From an uncultured Prevotella sp. (GTDB lineage: Bacteria; Bacteroidota; Bacteroidia; Bacteroidales; Bacteroidaceae), in contig CALFGU010000117.1 in the NCBI GenBank assembly GCA_937877685.1, forward strand, positions 1-64,000: a DNA stretch of 64,000 bases, read 5' to 3'. The position numbers and the translations under genes are program-made. Each line of letters opens with the position of its first letter. The first letter of the stretch is position 1. A model generated the notes under the pieces. The model was not told the DNA's origin and did no database searches. It saw only the letters and a list, made by a program, of their open reading frames with translations. Positions 7,677 through 16,952 of this stretch are shown here, piece by piece.

Positions 7677-8747
7677 TTAAGGTCGTCCAAATAGGTATTT
7701 TCGAAAGATAGGACTAACGCGCAAAATGTTAGACGTTATTAAGCAAAATCCAATAACGAGCAATCCTACGATAACTGAAAACGTTATGTCGATTGCGAAG
7801 TTTCTACGGTTTTCGGAGAAGAAGGTGCCAATCATCTTTGCATTAGGCAAGAATAAGAAATGCAAAAGGTAAACGTCAAGTGTGCGAGTTCCAATGTATT
7901 GCAGACATTTACCTACTATGGTCTTCTTTGTAAACCAATCCTTATAGTGGCGGAAGAACATGACTACGATGAGAATCAAAGAGTACATCGCTAATGTTCT
8001 CGGAAGATTTGCCCATTGCAAACGAAGTGTGTGCCACTTTAGATAATCAACTGCACAGATAAATGCCAAAATGACAACTATGGTATAAAACCACTTTGTG
8101 TCAAAAAGGCGTTCCACATATTGCCAATATCGGCGTACAATAGTGCCGAAGAGGAAGAAGTGGAAATATGTCATCACCTGAATCAAACTTGTATAACTGA
8201 AGAAAGGATCCTTGTGATATGTGAACCATGACGGCATGTAGATTGTTGCATAAACCACTGTTGCACCCGTCCATAACAAGAGGATGGGGATGAGTGTTTT
8301 CTTAGGAAGTTTGCTTTCTAAATAAGCAAAAATGTAATAGATGATAAACATGAGCAAGAGTGCCCAAGTAAACCAATATCCTGACTTTGTGGGAGACACA
8401 AGTGCTGCTTCAAGCCCCTTCATAAAATCGGGGCGCATTAGGGATAGAAAAACAGCAAGGAAAACGATAGTAGGAATGAGTTGCACCTTACATTTTTTGA
8501 GTAAATTTTGACCAAGGGTGCGCAATGTCCATTCCATTTTACTACTATAGGCTAAGAATCCCGACACGAAGAAAAATAATGGCATTCGGAAGAGCACTAA
8601 GAAGGAAAGTGCGGCAGATTGTTTGATGTCTTGTCCGAAGCAATCGGTAGATACATGGTGAGCAACCACAAGAATCATGGTAAAACCTCTCATTGCGTCT
8701 AACCACTCCATTCTTGCAGGTTTATTTAATTGCAATTCTACACTCAT
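7677..8747 (-). CDS. Acyltransferase family 3 membrane protein
   Basis: The N-terminal segment R-M-E-W-L-D-A-M-R-G-F (12-22) and FRMPLFFFVSGF (53-64) are hallmarks of the acyltransferase-3 family, which transfers acyl groups to exported glycans or other envelope molecules. About ten hydrophobic segments span the 356 residues, so it is an inner-membrane protein. It ends 27 bases before the cytidylyltransferase starts and probably shares its transcript. The acceptor is unknown. Confidence 0.85.
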   Translation of the reverse strand: MSVELQLNKPARMEWLDAMRGFTMILVVAHHVSTDCFGQDIKQSAALSFLVLFRMPLFFFVSGFLAYSSKMEWTLRTLGQNLLKKCKVQLIPTIVFLAVFLSLMRPDFMKGLEAALVSPTKSGYWFTWALLLMFIIYYIFAYLESKLPKKTLIPILLLWTGATVVYATIYMPSWFTYHKDPFFSYTSLIQVMTYFHFFLFGTIVRRYWQYVERLFDTKWFYTIVVILAFICAVDYLKWHTLRLQWANLPRTLAMYSLILIVVMFFRHYKDWFTKKTIVGKCLQYIGTRTLDVYLLHFLFLPNAKMIGTFFSENRRNFAIDITFSVIVGLLVIGFCLITSNILRVSPIFRKYLFGRP

Positions 8748-8797
8748 TCGTCAAAATGGGTTCTAAATATTATTGTTTGAAAATCAAGATATTTTCG

Positions 8798-11194
8798 CTA
8801 TAATTCAACGCTTAATCGGATGCTGAATTGTCGCCCTATTAAATAATTGGGCACAGCATAGCGAGTGTTGGTAATGTCTGTAATCCAGTAATATGAATTT
8901 ACGTTATTGATGCCTAGCAGATTGAGTGCGTCAAGTCCTATCCATGCATTTTTTATCCACTTTAGGCGAGGGTAACTCATGAGATAGTCTTCGTTGTTGA
9001 AGAGGCAATAGGAGAGTCCCATATCTACACGCTTGTAAGCAGGCGCTCGGAAAACATGCTTTTCGCGTTGTGAGTGTGAAGGTCCAAATGGCAATCCGTC
9101 TGCCATTGCTGCTTTCAGGATAAGGCGCCATCTGTCGGAACCTGGAAAATAGTCTGTGAAATGGAGTGATAGATTGTAGCGTTGGTCGGTTGGTCGAGGA
9201 ATCCATACTCCGTTTAACTTTTCTTCTGTCTTCATCAATGAGAAGGTAATCCACGAATCGGTTCCAGGAACAAATTCTCCAAAGAGTTTAAAATCTATCC
9301 CCGCTGCATACCCCTTTGACATATTACGTCCATAGTAAACCACTCTGACGTTATCAACCGTATAGGGTATTAAGTTTGATAGCGACTTGTAATATGCTTC
9401 GGTTGTAAATTTGAAGGGGCGGTTGAACATGCGGAAGGTATAATCCCCGCCGAGGACGAAATGCACACTCTTTTGCGACTTAATGTCTTTATTTAACAGT
9501 GCCGTAGCAGCGCCGTTAACGATAGACGTATCGCGCAGTTCTTTGTAGAAGGGTGCTTGATAATAAACACCCGTAGCAAAGCGAAGGGTCAGTTTATCAT
9601 TATTGGGTAAGAGTCCGATTGACGCACGTGGCGAAACAAGAGTCTCGCCATTCCAATCCCAATGTGTGAGTCGTAGTCCGTAAGTAAGGTTAAAGAGTCC
9701 GAGTCCAGTTTTAAATCGCCAGGTGTCTTGAAGATAACCTTCAAATCGGTTGGATGACAATTCGTTTTTTGATTTTAAACTATAGATGAGTTGGAGTTTC
9801 TCAGGGTCGTAGGGTAGGGAATATCCCATAGAATCTCGCATTTCCCATTCTCTAGAATTTTCCTTGATTTGCGTTGTTTGCCAATTAATTCCTGCTTGCA
9901 GGGTGTGCCCCGTAATTTTTGTTCTGAAGGCAAGACCCATGTTGTTTACTTCTGCTTGTAGGTAATTACGCGCATGCTCCATATAAGTTCCAACGCCAAG
10001 TTGCTCTTGTGTCGTTGCTTCGTTTAACCAATATTCGCCCTGTATGTCGTAAGTTTCTTGCTCCTTTGTGAGAAAGCGTGAGTAGTTGGCTGCAAGAAAT
10101 GTTTCTGGTGAGAAATGGTGTGTAATGGTAGAGGCAACGAAATAGGTGCGGAAGTAATCCTTTTCTTGTCCGTCAAAATAGACTTTAAATTGTTTTGCCG
10201 CTTCCATCGTACCAAAGTTAGTTTCACGGTCTTCGGGTTCGAAGCGGTAGGTGTTGTCGGAAATGTTTCCTAAAATGTCAAAAGTCCATTTTTGTGAAGG
10301 TTGCCAACTAATATACGTTTGATAGTCCATGAAGTGTGGACGATACTCTCCGTCAGTGTCGGTTGAGGATAGGAGGTAGCGCGTTGTCTTATAGCGAATT
10401 GACGCCATTGCACTAAGTTTCTTATTTCCCCATCCGATGTATGTGCCACCACCTAACATTGAGGCATTAACCTTTGCCTCAAACTTTTCAGGGCGACGGT
10501 AAGTGATGTCGAGCACGGACGACATCTTATCTCCGTAGCGTGCTTCAAACCCACCGCTTGAGAAGGAAATTTTCTCTACCATATCGTTGTTGATAATGGA
10601 GAGTCCTTCTTGTTGACCAGAACGAATTAACATGGGGCGATAAACCTCTATGCCATTAAGATACACCACGTTTTCGTCAAACGAACCACCTCTGACGTTG
10701 TACTGTGAGGAGAGTTCGTTGTGGGTGCTTACCCCTGCTTGAGTGGCAATCAATTCTTCAACGGCATTTCCCGTTGTTGAAGGTAAAAACTTTCCATCCA
10801 CAGGGGTGACGCGTTGGGTTGTTCCTAATTGTATGCGTTGCCCTGTCACAACTGCTGTGCCTAAGAAATCCTCGAAATTAGGGAGCACAACGTCAAGTCT
10901 GACACTATCTTTTGGGGCACTGAGGATGCGCTTGCGCCCCTCATAACCAATCATGGTGAATACAACTTCTACGGTGTCTGCCGACAAACAGTAGAAACTG
11001 TATTCACCTTGTAAACTCGTTATGCAACCGGTGTTTTGCGATGGAACCCTAACGTTTGCTAACTCGATGGGTTCTCCGCTCGTGTTCTTTACAGTTCCAA
11101 ATATTTTTACTCGACTTTGGCTCTTCATTGTGGCGCATGCCATGAGAATCATAAGCAGGATCGCCCAAAGTCTGACATTCAGGGATTGTAGCAT
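8798..11194 (-). CDS. TonB-dependent receptor with carboxypeptidase-regulatory-like domain
   Basis: A signal peptide (about 1-25) precedes a CarboxypepD_reg-like beta-sandwich (about 28-110: IFGTVKNTSGEPIELANV, GEYSF). A plug domain follows, with Y-N-V-R-G-G-S-F-D-E-N and V-V-Y-L-N-G-I-E-V around 165-185, then a long beta barrel to the C-terminal SIRLSVEL. At 798 residues it is shorter than SusC proteins and there is no SusD partner next to it, so a substrate other than a polysaccharide (a siderophore or cofactor) is possible. Outer-membrane import would depend on TonB-ExbBD encoded elsewhere. No regulator is adjacent. Confidence 0.92.
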   Translation of the reverse strand: MLQSLNVRLWAILLMILMACATMKSQSRVKIFGTVKNTSGEPIELANVRVPSQNTGCITSLQGEYSFYCLSADTVEVVFTMIGYEGRKRILSAPKDSVRLDVVLPNFEDFLGTAVVTGQRIQLGTTQRVTPVDGKFLPSTTGNAVEELIATQAGVSTHNELSSQYNVRGGSFDENVVYLNGIEVYRPMLIRSGQQEGLSIINNDMVEKISFSSGGFEARYGDKMSSVLDITYRRPEKFEAKVNASMLGGGTYIGWGNKKLSAMASIRYKTTRYLLSSTDTDGEYRPHFMDYQTYISWQPSQKWTFDILGNISDNTYRFEPEDRETNFGTMEAAKQFKVYFDGQEKDYFRTYFVASTITHHFSPETFLAANYSRFLTKEQETYDIQGEYWLNEATTQEQLGVGTYMEHARNYLQAEVNNMGLAFRTKITGHTLQAGINWQTTQIKENSREWEMRDSMGYSLPYDPEKLQLIYSLKSKNELSSNRFEGYLQDTWRFKTGLGLFNLTYGLRLTHWDWNGETLVSPRASIGLLPNNDKLTLRFATGVYYQAPFYKELRDTSIVNGAATALLNKDIKSQKSVHFVLGGDYTFRMFNRPFKFTTEAYYKSLSNLIPYTVDNVRVVYYGRNMSKGYAAGIDFKLFGEFVPGTDSWITFSLMKTEEKLNGVWIPRPTDQRYNLSLHFTDYFPGSDRWRLILKAAMADGLPFGPSHSQREKHVFRAPAYKRVDMGLSYCLFNNEDYLMSYPRLKWIKNAWIGLDALNLLGINNVNSYYWITDITNTRYAVPNYLIGRQFSIRLSVEL

Positions 11195-11265
11195 AGAGGT
11201 GGGGTAGGTTCGTTTGATTTTTATAGTGGGAGATGTGTTTCCGACTTTAAAAAACGAAACGTTAC

Positions 11266-11940
11266 TTATAATATTGTCTTACAGATGGCATAAATAATAA
11301 TTGCTGCATAGGTTAGCGCTATCGCTTCGGCGAGTAGGTATGCGCGCTTTTCAGTGTAGAGAAGTTCCACTCCCTCTAATTTTACCTTGAGTGTCAAGAA
11401 GCGATATAGGCGGAACACCATCCATCCCACAAATGCTCCCCAAATCAACCCCACCATAATGTCGCCCACGTAATGAACGCCCAAATATAATCGTGTCCAA
11501 GAATTGACCATTGACCAAGAACAGATGGTAACCGTAAAAACTCTCTTCCGGAACAATAGGGAAAGGAACACTGCCACGGCGCAAGTGTTTGCTGCATGAC
11601 TGCTGAAGAACCCATATCTTCCACCTCTGTAATCGCCAACAAGATCTATCACTCCCTGCAATTCAGGGGTATGAGAGGGGCGAAGTCGTGCAACAAGGGG
11701 TTTGAAAATACCACTCGCCATTTGGTCTGCCAGCGTAATAGCAATGGCAACGCACAGGATAACGAGCAACGCATTTTTCCAATCCTTCATCCTCATGAGT
11801 ACATAAAGCAACAAGATTCCAAGCGGAATCCAAGTGCTCGTCTTCGTTGCTGTCACAGCAATCGTGTCAAGCATCACACTGTCGCTCCCGTTCAGGAGCA
11901 ACGTGAGTTGCGTGTCTATGTTGGTTATGAATTCTAGCAT
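11266..11940 (-). CDS. PAP2-family phosphatase
   Basis: The three PAP2 phosphatase motifs are present: K80...RLRP (84-88), FSSHA with His115, and S-W-T-R-L-Y-L-G-V-H-Y-V-G-D (147-160) with the catalytic Arg150, His156 and Asp160. The protein is polytopic with about six membrane segments and has an additional hydrophobic C-terminus. Family members remove phosphate from undecaprenyl pyrophosphate, phosphatidate or lipid A; which applies here cannot be decided. It lies 32 bases downstream of the BatE-like gene on the same strand. Confidence 0.88.
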   Translation of the reverse strand: MLEFITNIDTQLTLLLNGSDSVMLDTIAVTATKTSTWIPLGILLLYVLMRMKDWKNALLVILCVAIAITLADQMASGIFKPLVARLRPSHTPELQGVIDLVGDYRGGRYGFFSSHAANTCAVAVFLSLLFRKRVFTVTICSWSMVNSWTRLYLGVHYVGDIMVGLIWGAFVGWMVFRLYRFLTLKVKLEGVELLYTEKRAYLLAEAIALTYAAIIIYAICKTIL

Positions 11941-11972
11941 GAGTTACAATTAAAAGCTTGTTATTGCGCTAT

Positions 11973-12728
11973 TTATTCAAGTGAGACTAGACCCACTTTC
12001 TGTCGTTCACACCATCCTTCTCTTCCGTCTGTAAGAGTGATGTTCACCCATTGGTCATCATAGGCATCGTTGAGTTTAAGAATACTTCCTGCTGGAACCT
12101 CGCTCAGCACTTCTCCCGTGGTTGATGCCGTTTCATATACGGGCGCTGGTAACAGACTTACAACGTGTTCAACTTCAGTGAAGCGTTGCTTGTTGATAAA
12201 TGCAAAAATATTAAATGCGATAGTGCCTAAAAGCGAAATAATTGCAATGAAGAATGTCACCTTTTTGTAAAGCGGTCGGCGCAAGAGGAGGTAAAGTGTA
12301 ATGAAAATTACGAACATTGCAAATGCCCCAATTCCTAGCGTCCCCCATTCATTTGCATTTTTGCTTCGTAAGAGGGACTTGGTCATTGTTGTATAAAACA
12401 TCTCTTCGCCCTCCGAAGTTGTTATCCCCGCTTTCTCTAAGCAAAGTTGCAAGTTATCTTGCGCCTCTGTGTGTCCAGGCTCCATTTTCAGCGCTTTCAT
12501 ATAATTGAGGATGGCGCGTGGCGTGTCATCCATGTAATAATAGCAATTCCCCAGATTGAAAAATGTCTCCGCATGAATGCCCTCCGCAAGTTGGTCTTCA
12601 TACGCGCGACCAGCCTCCTGATATTCTTGGAGACTGTATAGACTGTCTGCCTTTGTTGTCTGCACGGCCAAAAGCGAAATGTGCGAAAAAGTAAACAGCA
12701 GTAGTGAAGTAAGGATTCTAGTCATCAT
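11973..12728 (-). CDS. BatE-like TPR and SH3 domain protein
   Basis: A signal peptide (1-22) is followed by two TPR-like repeats (about 27-100: ETFFNLGNCYYYMDD, PRAILNYMKALKMEPG), two membrane helices (about 131-150 and 156-174) and a C-terminal bacterial SH3 domain (about 190-245: PAPVYETAS...EVPAGS). This order matches BatE of the Bacteroidota aerotolerance operon. The other bat genes and the MoxR gene are not adjacent, so the assignment to Bat function is by architecture only. Confidence 0.75.
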   Translation of the reverse strand: MMTRILTSLLLFTFSHISLLAVQTTKADSLYSLQEYQEAGRAYEDQLAEGIHAETFFNLGNCYYYMDDTPRAILNYMKALKMEPGHTEAQDNLQLCLEKAGITTSEGEEMFYTTMTKSLLRSKNANEWGTLGIGAFAMFVIFITLYLLLRRPLYKKVTFFIAIISLLGTIAFNIFAFINKQRFTEVEHVVSLLPAPVYETASTTGEVLSEVPAGSILKLNDAYDDQWVNITLTDGREGWCERQKVGLVSLE

Positions 12729-12742
12729 TCGTTAAATATAAA

Positions 12743-12801
12743 GGTCAATAGTCAACATCAACGGCCAATAGACAACGCGTTGGGAGCGTCTATTGACCGT
12801 T
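12743..12801. repeat. Imperfect hairpin and GTCAATAGTCAAC-type repeats
   Basis: AACGGCCAATAGAC (12760-12773) pairs with GTCTATTGACCGTT (12788-12801) with one mismatch. The related units GGTCAATAGTCAAC and GGCCAATAGACAAC also form direct repeats. The position between the LysE gene and the BatE-like gene suggests a terminator or spacer repeat. Confidence 0.6.
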
Positions 12802-12812
12802 GACCGTTATTT

Positions 12813-13499
12813 TTAATATAGGTTGCAAAGCGTCATTGTGGCATAAACAATGCTAACACAAATGACAGTAATCCCGATAGTCCTGTTGAGATAGAGGATC
12901 CCCCTTTCGCCAAAATTGTTTTTCATCTTTGTGATGATATACGTCAATCCTAACCACCACAGCATGGCGCCTGCAATAATTGAGAGGTACCCAAGGGTCT
13001 GCCCCAATATATTGTCGGGTATAACAAATGTCAACATATTGAAGAGGGCAATGAAAAGGAACACGATGAGCGGGTTGCTGATGGTGAGTCCAAATCCTGA
13101 GATGAAGTTGTAAAACAAAGTCCCTTTACGCTTTATCTGCGTGCGCATGCCTCGGCGAGGGTCTTGCAGGTAAGTGTGGATGCCAAAGGCCAGGAGCATG
13201 GCGCTACCAATAACCTTTAACCAAAAGAGCGTTTGTCCCTGCTCAATAAAATCAATAACAAACGACATCCCCAACCCCGTCATCAGCGCATAGAAAAAGT
13301 CGCTCAGCGCCGCTCCTGCTCCAGTTGCTATACCATAAATGCGCCCCTTCTTCATCGTGCGTTGAATGCAGAGAATCCCTACGGGACCCATGGGCGCAGA
13401 TATAACAATACCTACAATCAGTCCTTTGAGCACTAATTGCAGGGTGGAACTAAATTCACGCCATATATCGGATATTTCGGGGAGGTGCATTTCAATCAT
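12813..13499 (-). CDS. LysE/RhtB-family amino-acid exporter
   Basis: The early segment G-L-I-V-G-I-V-I-S-A-P-M-G-P-V-G (about 27-42) is the conserved first helix of the LysE superfamily, followed by A-L-S-D-F-F-Y-A and a total of six hydrophobic segments over 228 residues. Such proteins export amino acids or related compounds across the inner membrane. The substrate is not evident. It is preceded by a 100-base gap from the EamA gene and followed by the hairpin at 12743-12801. Confidence 0.85.
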   Translation of the reverse strand: MIEMHLPEISDIWREFSSTLQLVLKGLIVGIVISAPMGPVGILCIQRTMKKGRIYGIATGAGAALSDFFYALMTGLGMSFVIDFIEQGQTLFWLKVIGSAMLLAFGIHTYLQDPRRGMRTQIKRKGTLFYNFISGFGLTISNPLIVFLFIALFNMLTFVIPDNILGQTLGYLSIIAGAMLWWLGLTYIITKMKNNFGERGILYLNRTIGITVICVSIVYATMTLCNLY

Positions 13500-13599
13500 G
13501 AATGCAAATTTAGCATTTTATTTGGGAAACTCTCAAGAAGTTACGCTGAAAAGTTATTTTTCATACGAAGGGACGTGAATCAAACATTGTTGGTTTCCG

Positions 13600-14508
13600 T
13601 CATTTTCCTTTGTTGATAACATAAATACCTCCCGCTGCCAATACAACAGCTATAGCATACTTGGCATAGAAAGGTTCGTCTAGGCATAGGCAAGAGGTAA
13701 GCGCACCCACAACAGGAATTAGCGAATTGTAAATGGCTATCTTTCCGATGGGATTGTGACGCAACAGGTTGTTATAGAGTGCAAATCCTAAGGCAGAAAT
13801 AATAGTCAGTAATAATAATATAATTAATCCCCAAAGTGTAACAGTCGGAAGTGTGCCTCCTAAGTAAAGTCCGATAAGGATGAGCATTCCCCCTCCCAAT
13901 CCGAGACTATAACCAGTACCAACAAAAATGTCAATGCGTTTACAGACTCCTCGTGTCATCAGACTTGCAAATGCAGAACAAAGTGCATTGAGCACAATCA
14001 TTCCATCACCAAGAAATGAGAAATCTGAAGTTTGAGCACTACCCAGATTCAGCATTAAAATTCCCACAAAACCTAATAAGCACCCTGATATTTTGCGTTT
14101 TGTCAGTTTGTCACTAGGAAATATTGCGCAAGCTAATAGTACCAATACGAATACGCCTAACGAATTGAGAATTGCTGCACGTGCACCGTCACTATGTGAG
14201 AGTCCTATGTAGAAGAAGGCGTAATGAAAAGTTGTATTCAACAAAGTGAAAATAAAGAGGTAACTCCAACTATGCGAACCATGTGTGCGAAAACTGCGTT
14301 TTGTTGCACGTGCAATGGCGAGTAGAATAACTCCTGATAGAAAAAATCGAAGTCCAGCAAAGAGTATTTTGCTACCCGTCATATCGGGGAGAATCTGAAA
14401 TTCTTCAAATCCCAATTTTATCAATGGATAGGCCCATCCCCATGAAATAGCGGCAGTAAGTGCAAACACCGATACCCATAAGGGGCGTGTAAAAATATTT
14501 TGTTGCAT
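13600..14508 (-). CDS. EamA/DMT-family transporter
   Basis: About ten hydrophobic segments in two five-helix halves are seen over 302 residues, with the EamA start (A-I-S-W-G-W-A-Y-P-L-I-K) and the repeat-specific turn LNTTFHYAFFYIGLSHS. These are drug/metabolite exporters of the inner membrane. The substrate is unknown. It has a 250-base AT-rich upstream region that carries a member of the AAGTCT palindrome family. Confidence 0.87.
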   Translation of the reverse strand: MQQNIFTRPLWVSVFALTAAISWGWAYPLIKLGFEEFQILPDMTGSKILFAGLRFFLSGVILLAIARATKRSFRTHGSHSWSYLFIFTLLNTTFHYAFFYIGLSHSDGARAAILNSLGVFVLVLLACAIFPSDKLTKRKISGCLLGFVGILMLNLGSAQTSDFSFLGDGMIVLNALCSAFASLMTRGVCKRIDIFVGTGYSLGLGGGMLILIGLYLGGTLPTVTLWGLIILLLLTIISALGFALYNNLLRHNPIGKIAIYNSLIPVVGALTSCLCLDEPFYAKYAIAVVLAAGGIYVINKGK

Positions 14509-14645
14509 CTTATTGAGTTGCGTTTCTCTTGCGTAATGCGTTTCTTGATGATATAGTTGCTATTACTCCGTTACTTACTATATTTTATGCATACTATATT
14601 TTGTGTTGATTTTTATTCAAATGACTCAATTTGAAAATAAATCTA

Positions 14646-14726
14646 ATATAGAAAAAATTAACTCACTAACAATTTAAACTAAGTCTTAAATAATTTAAAA
14701 TCTTTGTGAGTTAGTTTTATGCATAT
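14646..14726. repeat. AAGTCT-type intergenic palindrome, copy 1 (divergent)
   Basis: An AT-rich inverted repeat: AAAATTAACTCAC on the left and GTGAGTTAGTTTT on the right, enclosing AAACTAAGTCTTAAA. This is the most divergent of five related intergenic palindromes in the window (others at 22427, 30160, 36162 and 42695). Confidence 0.55.
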
Positions 14727-14758
14727 CTTTAGCAAGCAAATATCATTTGTTACAGTTA

Positions 14759-16915
14759 TCATTCCTCTTCCCATTGAAAGGTAAGCGTTCCGCCTTTGAC
14801 GATGTCTTCATAGGAAATGTAGGGCATGGAGTGGGGCGCTCCATTCAGCAAAATGCGTGGGCGAGGATTGGCGTTGGCGGGGCGAATTGGACATTCGATG
14901 GTGAATGTTCCTCCTGGGACTTTAAGCGTTGCGCGTTCGAATAGGGGTTGCGAAATCCAGTAACGCCCACTGGCGGGTTCTACCTGGTAGAGACCAAGCG
15001 AGGCAAGCACGAACCACGCTGACATTTGCCCGACATCTTCGTTACCGCAAAGTCCGTCGGGGGTGTCATCATAGAGCGTGTTCAACACGTGATGCACCAT
15101 TTCTGAGGTACGCTCGGGACGCCCTAACATGGCATAGAGGTAGAGAATGTGGTGTGAGGGTTCGTTGCCGTGGGCATATTGTCCAATCATTCCCGAAATG
15201 TCGGGGGATGCTTCCTTGCCTAATTCTGAGGGTTGGAGGAACAAGGAGTCGAGGCGTGCCAACATGCGCGCTTTACCTCCGAAAAGGCTGGCCAATCCTT
15301 CGATGTCGTGTGGAACTAACCATGTGTATTGCCAAGCATTCCCCTCACAATAATCATCGTTACGATGACTCGCGTGAAGGGGGTCGAAGGGAGTGCGGAA
15401 GTTCCCCATATCGTCCTTTCCGCGCATGAAACCGCTGATGCTGTCGAAGAGGTGGCGGTAAGACCGACTGGAAGCAAGATAACGATTGGCGCTTTCGGTT
15501 TTTCCCAATGATAAAGCCGCTTGATGTGCCGCACCGTCGGCAAGCGCATATTCAAGTTCGTAGGCCACTGATTCCTTGAACAGATTACAAGGTATGTAGC
15601 CATACTGACGGCGCAAATCTATACCAAATTTCGAGTGAGCAGTTGTTTTCTCTATGGCTTCAAATGCGCGATTGTAATCAACGTTGGGGATGCGCTTTAC
15701 AATAGCATCTGCCACAACGGGAATGGCGGGATTGCCCACCATACAATTTGTTTCACATCCCCAAAGGTGCCACACGGGAAGGCGTCCCTGTTGGTCGCAG
15801 ATGTTGAGCATGGAGTTGACAAAATGACTCATGCGTTCAGGGGCAATTATGGAAAGCAGGGGCATCTTTGCACGATAGGTGTCCCAAAGCGAGAAAATGG
15901 TGTAAGTGGGCGAGGTGCAGTTGTGAACCTCACCATCAGCACCACGGTAATCACCATTGATGTCGCTAAAAAGCGCAGGGGCGGTCATGACATGATAGAG
16001 CGCGGTGTAGAAAGTGCGACGCTGTGCTTGAGTGCCACCAGAGATTTGGATGCAACTAAGTTCTTCGTTCCACAAAGAGTCGGCTTTATGTGCCAGGGCG
16101 TCGAAGTCCCATGTGGTTGCTTCAGATTGGAGCGCTCTTGTTGCGCCCTCAATGCTAACGGCAGAAAGCGCCACCTTGAGCAACACTTGTTCCCCATTTT
16201 GTGTGGAAAAATGTAGGCGTGCATAGAGACTATTGCGTCCGTGATAAGTGAGCGAATCAATCGACTTGGAGCATTCGGCGGCGAAAAACACTTTTTGACG
16301 ATTGGCCCACCCTCGAGAGTGGCGCCATCCTGTGAGGAGTCCGTTGGGGGCGAGCGAAATGTGAGCATCCGTGACTTTGTCCCAACATCCGCCGTTTTCT
16401 AAGTCGAAAACCAAGGATGCTGAGCTGCTTTGAGGAAAAGTGTAACGATGAAGCGCAGTGCGCTCTGTAGCAGTGAGTTCTGCAAGAATGTTGTATCTCT
16501 CAAGCAAAACGGAATAATAACCCGGTCTTACCCTTTCACTACCTCTATCAGCATACGACCAAAGACCGCTCTCCGTGTCACCTTCAACACCACGCGAATA
16601 GGTGACTTCACCAACGACAGGCATCACGGTGATGTCGAACAAATCGCCAATGCCTGTGCCACTCAAGTGGGTGTGAGAAAAACCAATTACGGTGGAGTCG
16701 GAAGCATGATACCCAGAGCACCAATCCCAATCCTGAGGAATGGACGTGGGACCAACTTGCACCATTCCGAAAGGGCGATGGGCACCAACAAAGACGTGAC
16801 CATGACCTGATGAACCAATGAGAGGGTCAACTTCTGACGTGAAGGAATGCGTGGGCACTTGCTGACAACTAATAGTAAGGAGCAATATGCCACTAATGGT
16901 TGCGAGATTTTTCAT
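14759..16915 (-). CDS. GH92-family alpha-mannosidase, lipoprotein
   Basis: GH92 enzymes are calcium-dependent exo-alpha-mannosidases acting on host or fungal mannans and N-glycans. The protein shows the N-terminal V-D-P-L-I-G-S entry to the beta-sandwich, FSLWDTYRAKMPLL, CEGNAWQYTW, GNEPSHH and the catalytic-site motif G-N-E-D-V-G-Q-M-S-A-W-F. The start at plus 16915 (MKNLATISG) yields a lipobox L-L-T-I-S-C-Q, so it is likely surface- or periplasm-anchored; an upstream ATG adds eight residues. It follows the second GH92 gene in the same orientation (37 bases between), so the two are probably co-transcribed. Confidence 0.93.
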   Translation of the reverse strand: MKNLATISGILLLTISCQQVPTHSFTSEVDPLIGSSGHGHVFVGAHRPFGMVQVGPTSIPQDWDWCSGYHASDSTVIGFSHTHLSGTGIGDLFDITVMPVVGEVTYSRGVEGDTESGLWSYADRGSERVRPGYYSVLLERYNILAELTATERTALHRYTFPQSSSASLVFDLENGGCWDKVTDAHISLAPNGLLTGWRHSRGWANRQKVFFAAECSKSIDSLTYHGRNSLYARLHFSTQNGEQVLLKVALSAVSIEGATRALQSEATTWDFDALAHKADSLWNEELSCIQISGGTQAQRRTFYTALYHVMTAPALFSDINGDYRGADGEVHNCTSPTYTIFSLWDTYRAKMPLLSIIAPERMSHFVNSMLNICDQQGRLPVWHLWGCETNCMVGNPAIPVVADAIVKRIPNVDYNRAFEAIEKTTAHSKFGIDLRRQYGYIPCNLFKESVAYELEYALADGAAHQAALSLGKTESANRYLASSRSYRHLFDSISGFMRGKDDMGNFRTPFDPLHASHRNDDYCEGNAWQYTWLVPHDIEGLASLFGGKARMLARLDSLFLQPSELGKEASPDISGMIGQYAHGNEPSHHILYLYAMLGRPERTSEMVHHVLNTLYDDTPDGLCGNEDVGQMSAWFVLASLGLYQVEPASGRYWISQPLFERATLKVPGGTFTIECPIRPANANPRPRILLNGAPHSMPYISYEDIVKGGTLTFQWEEE

Positions 16916-16952
16916 GAGGTTTTGGTGTATAACTTGCAATAAGTTAAGGGAT

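Noticed and set aside
14929..15429. 166-codon plus-strand frame over the GH92 gene
   Set aside because: It is the antisense of a clear GH92 enzyme, with an Arg/Cys-rich composition and no motif.
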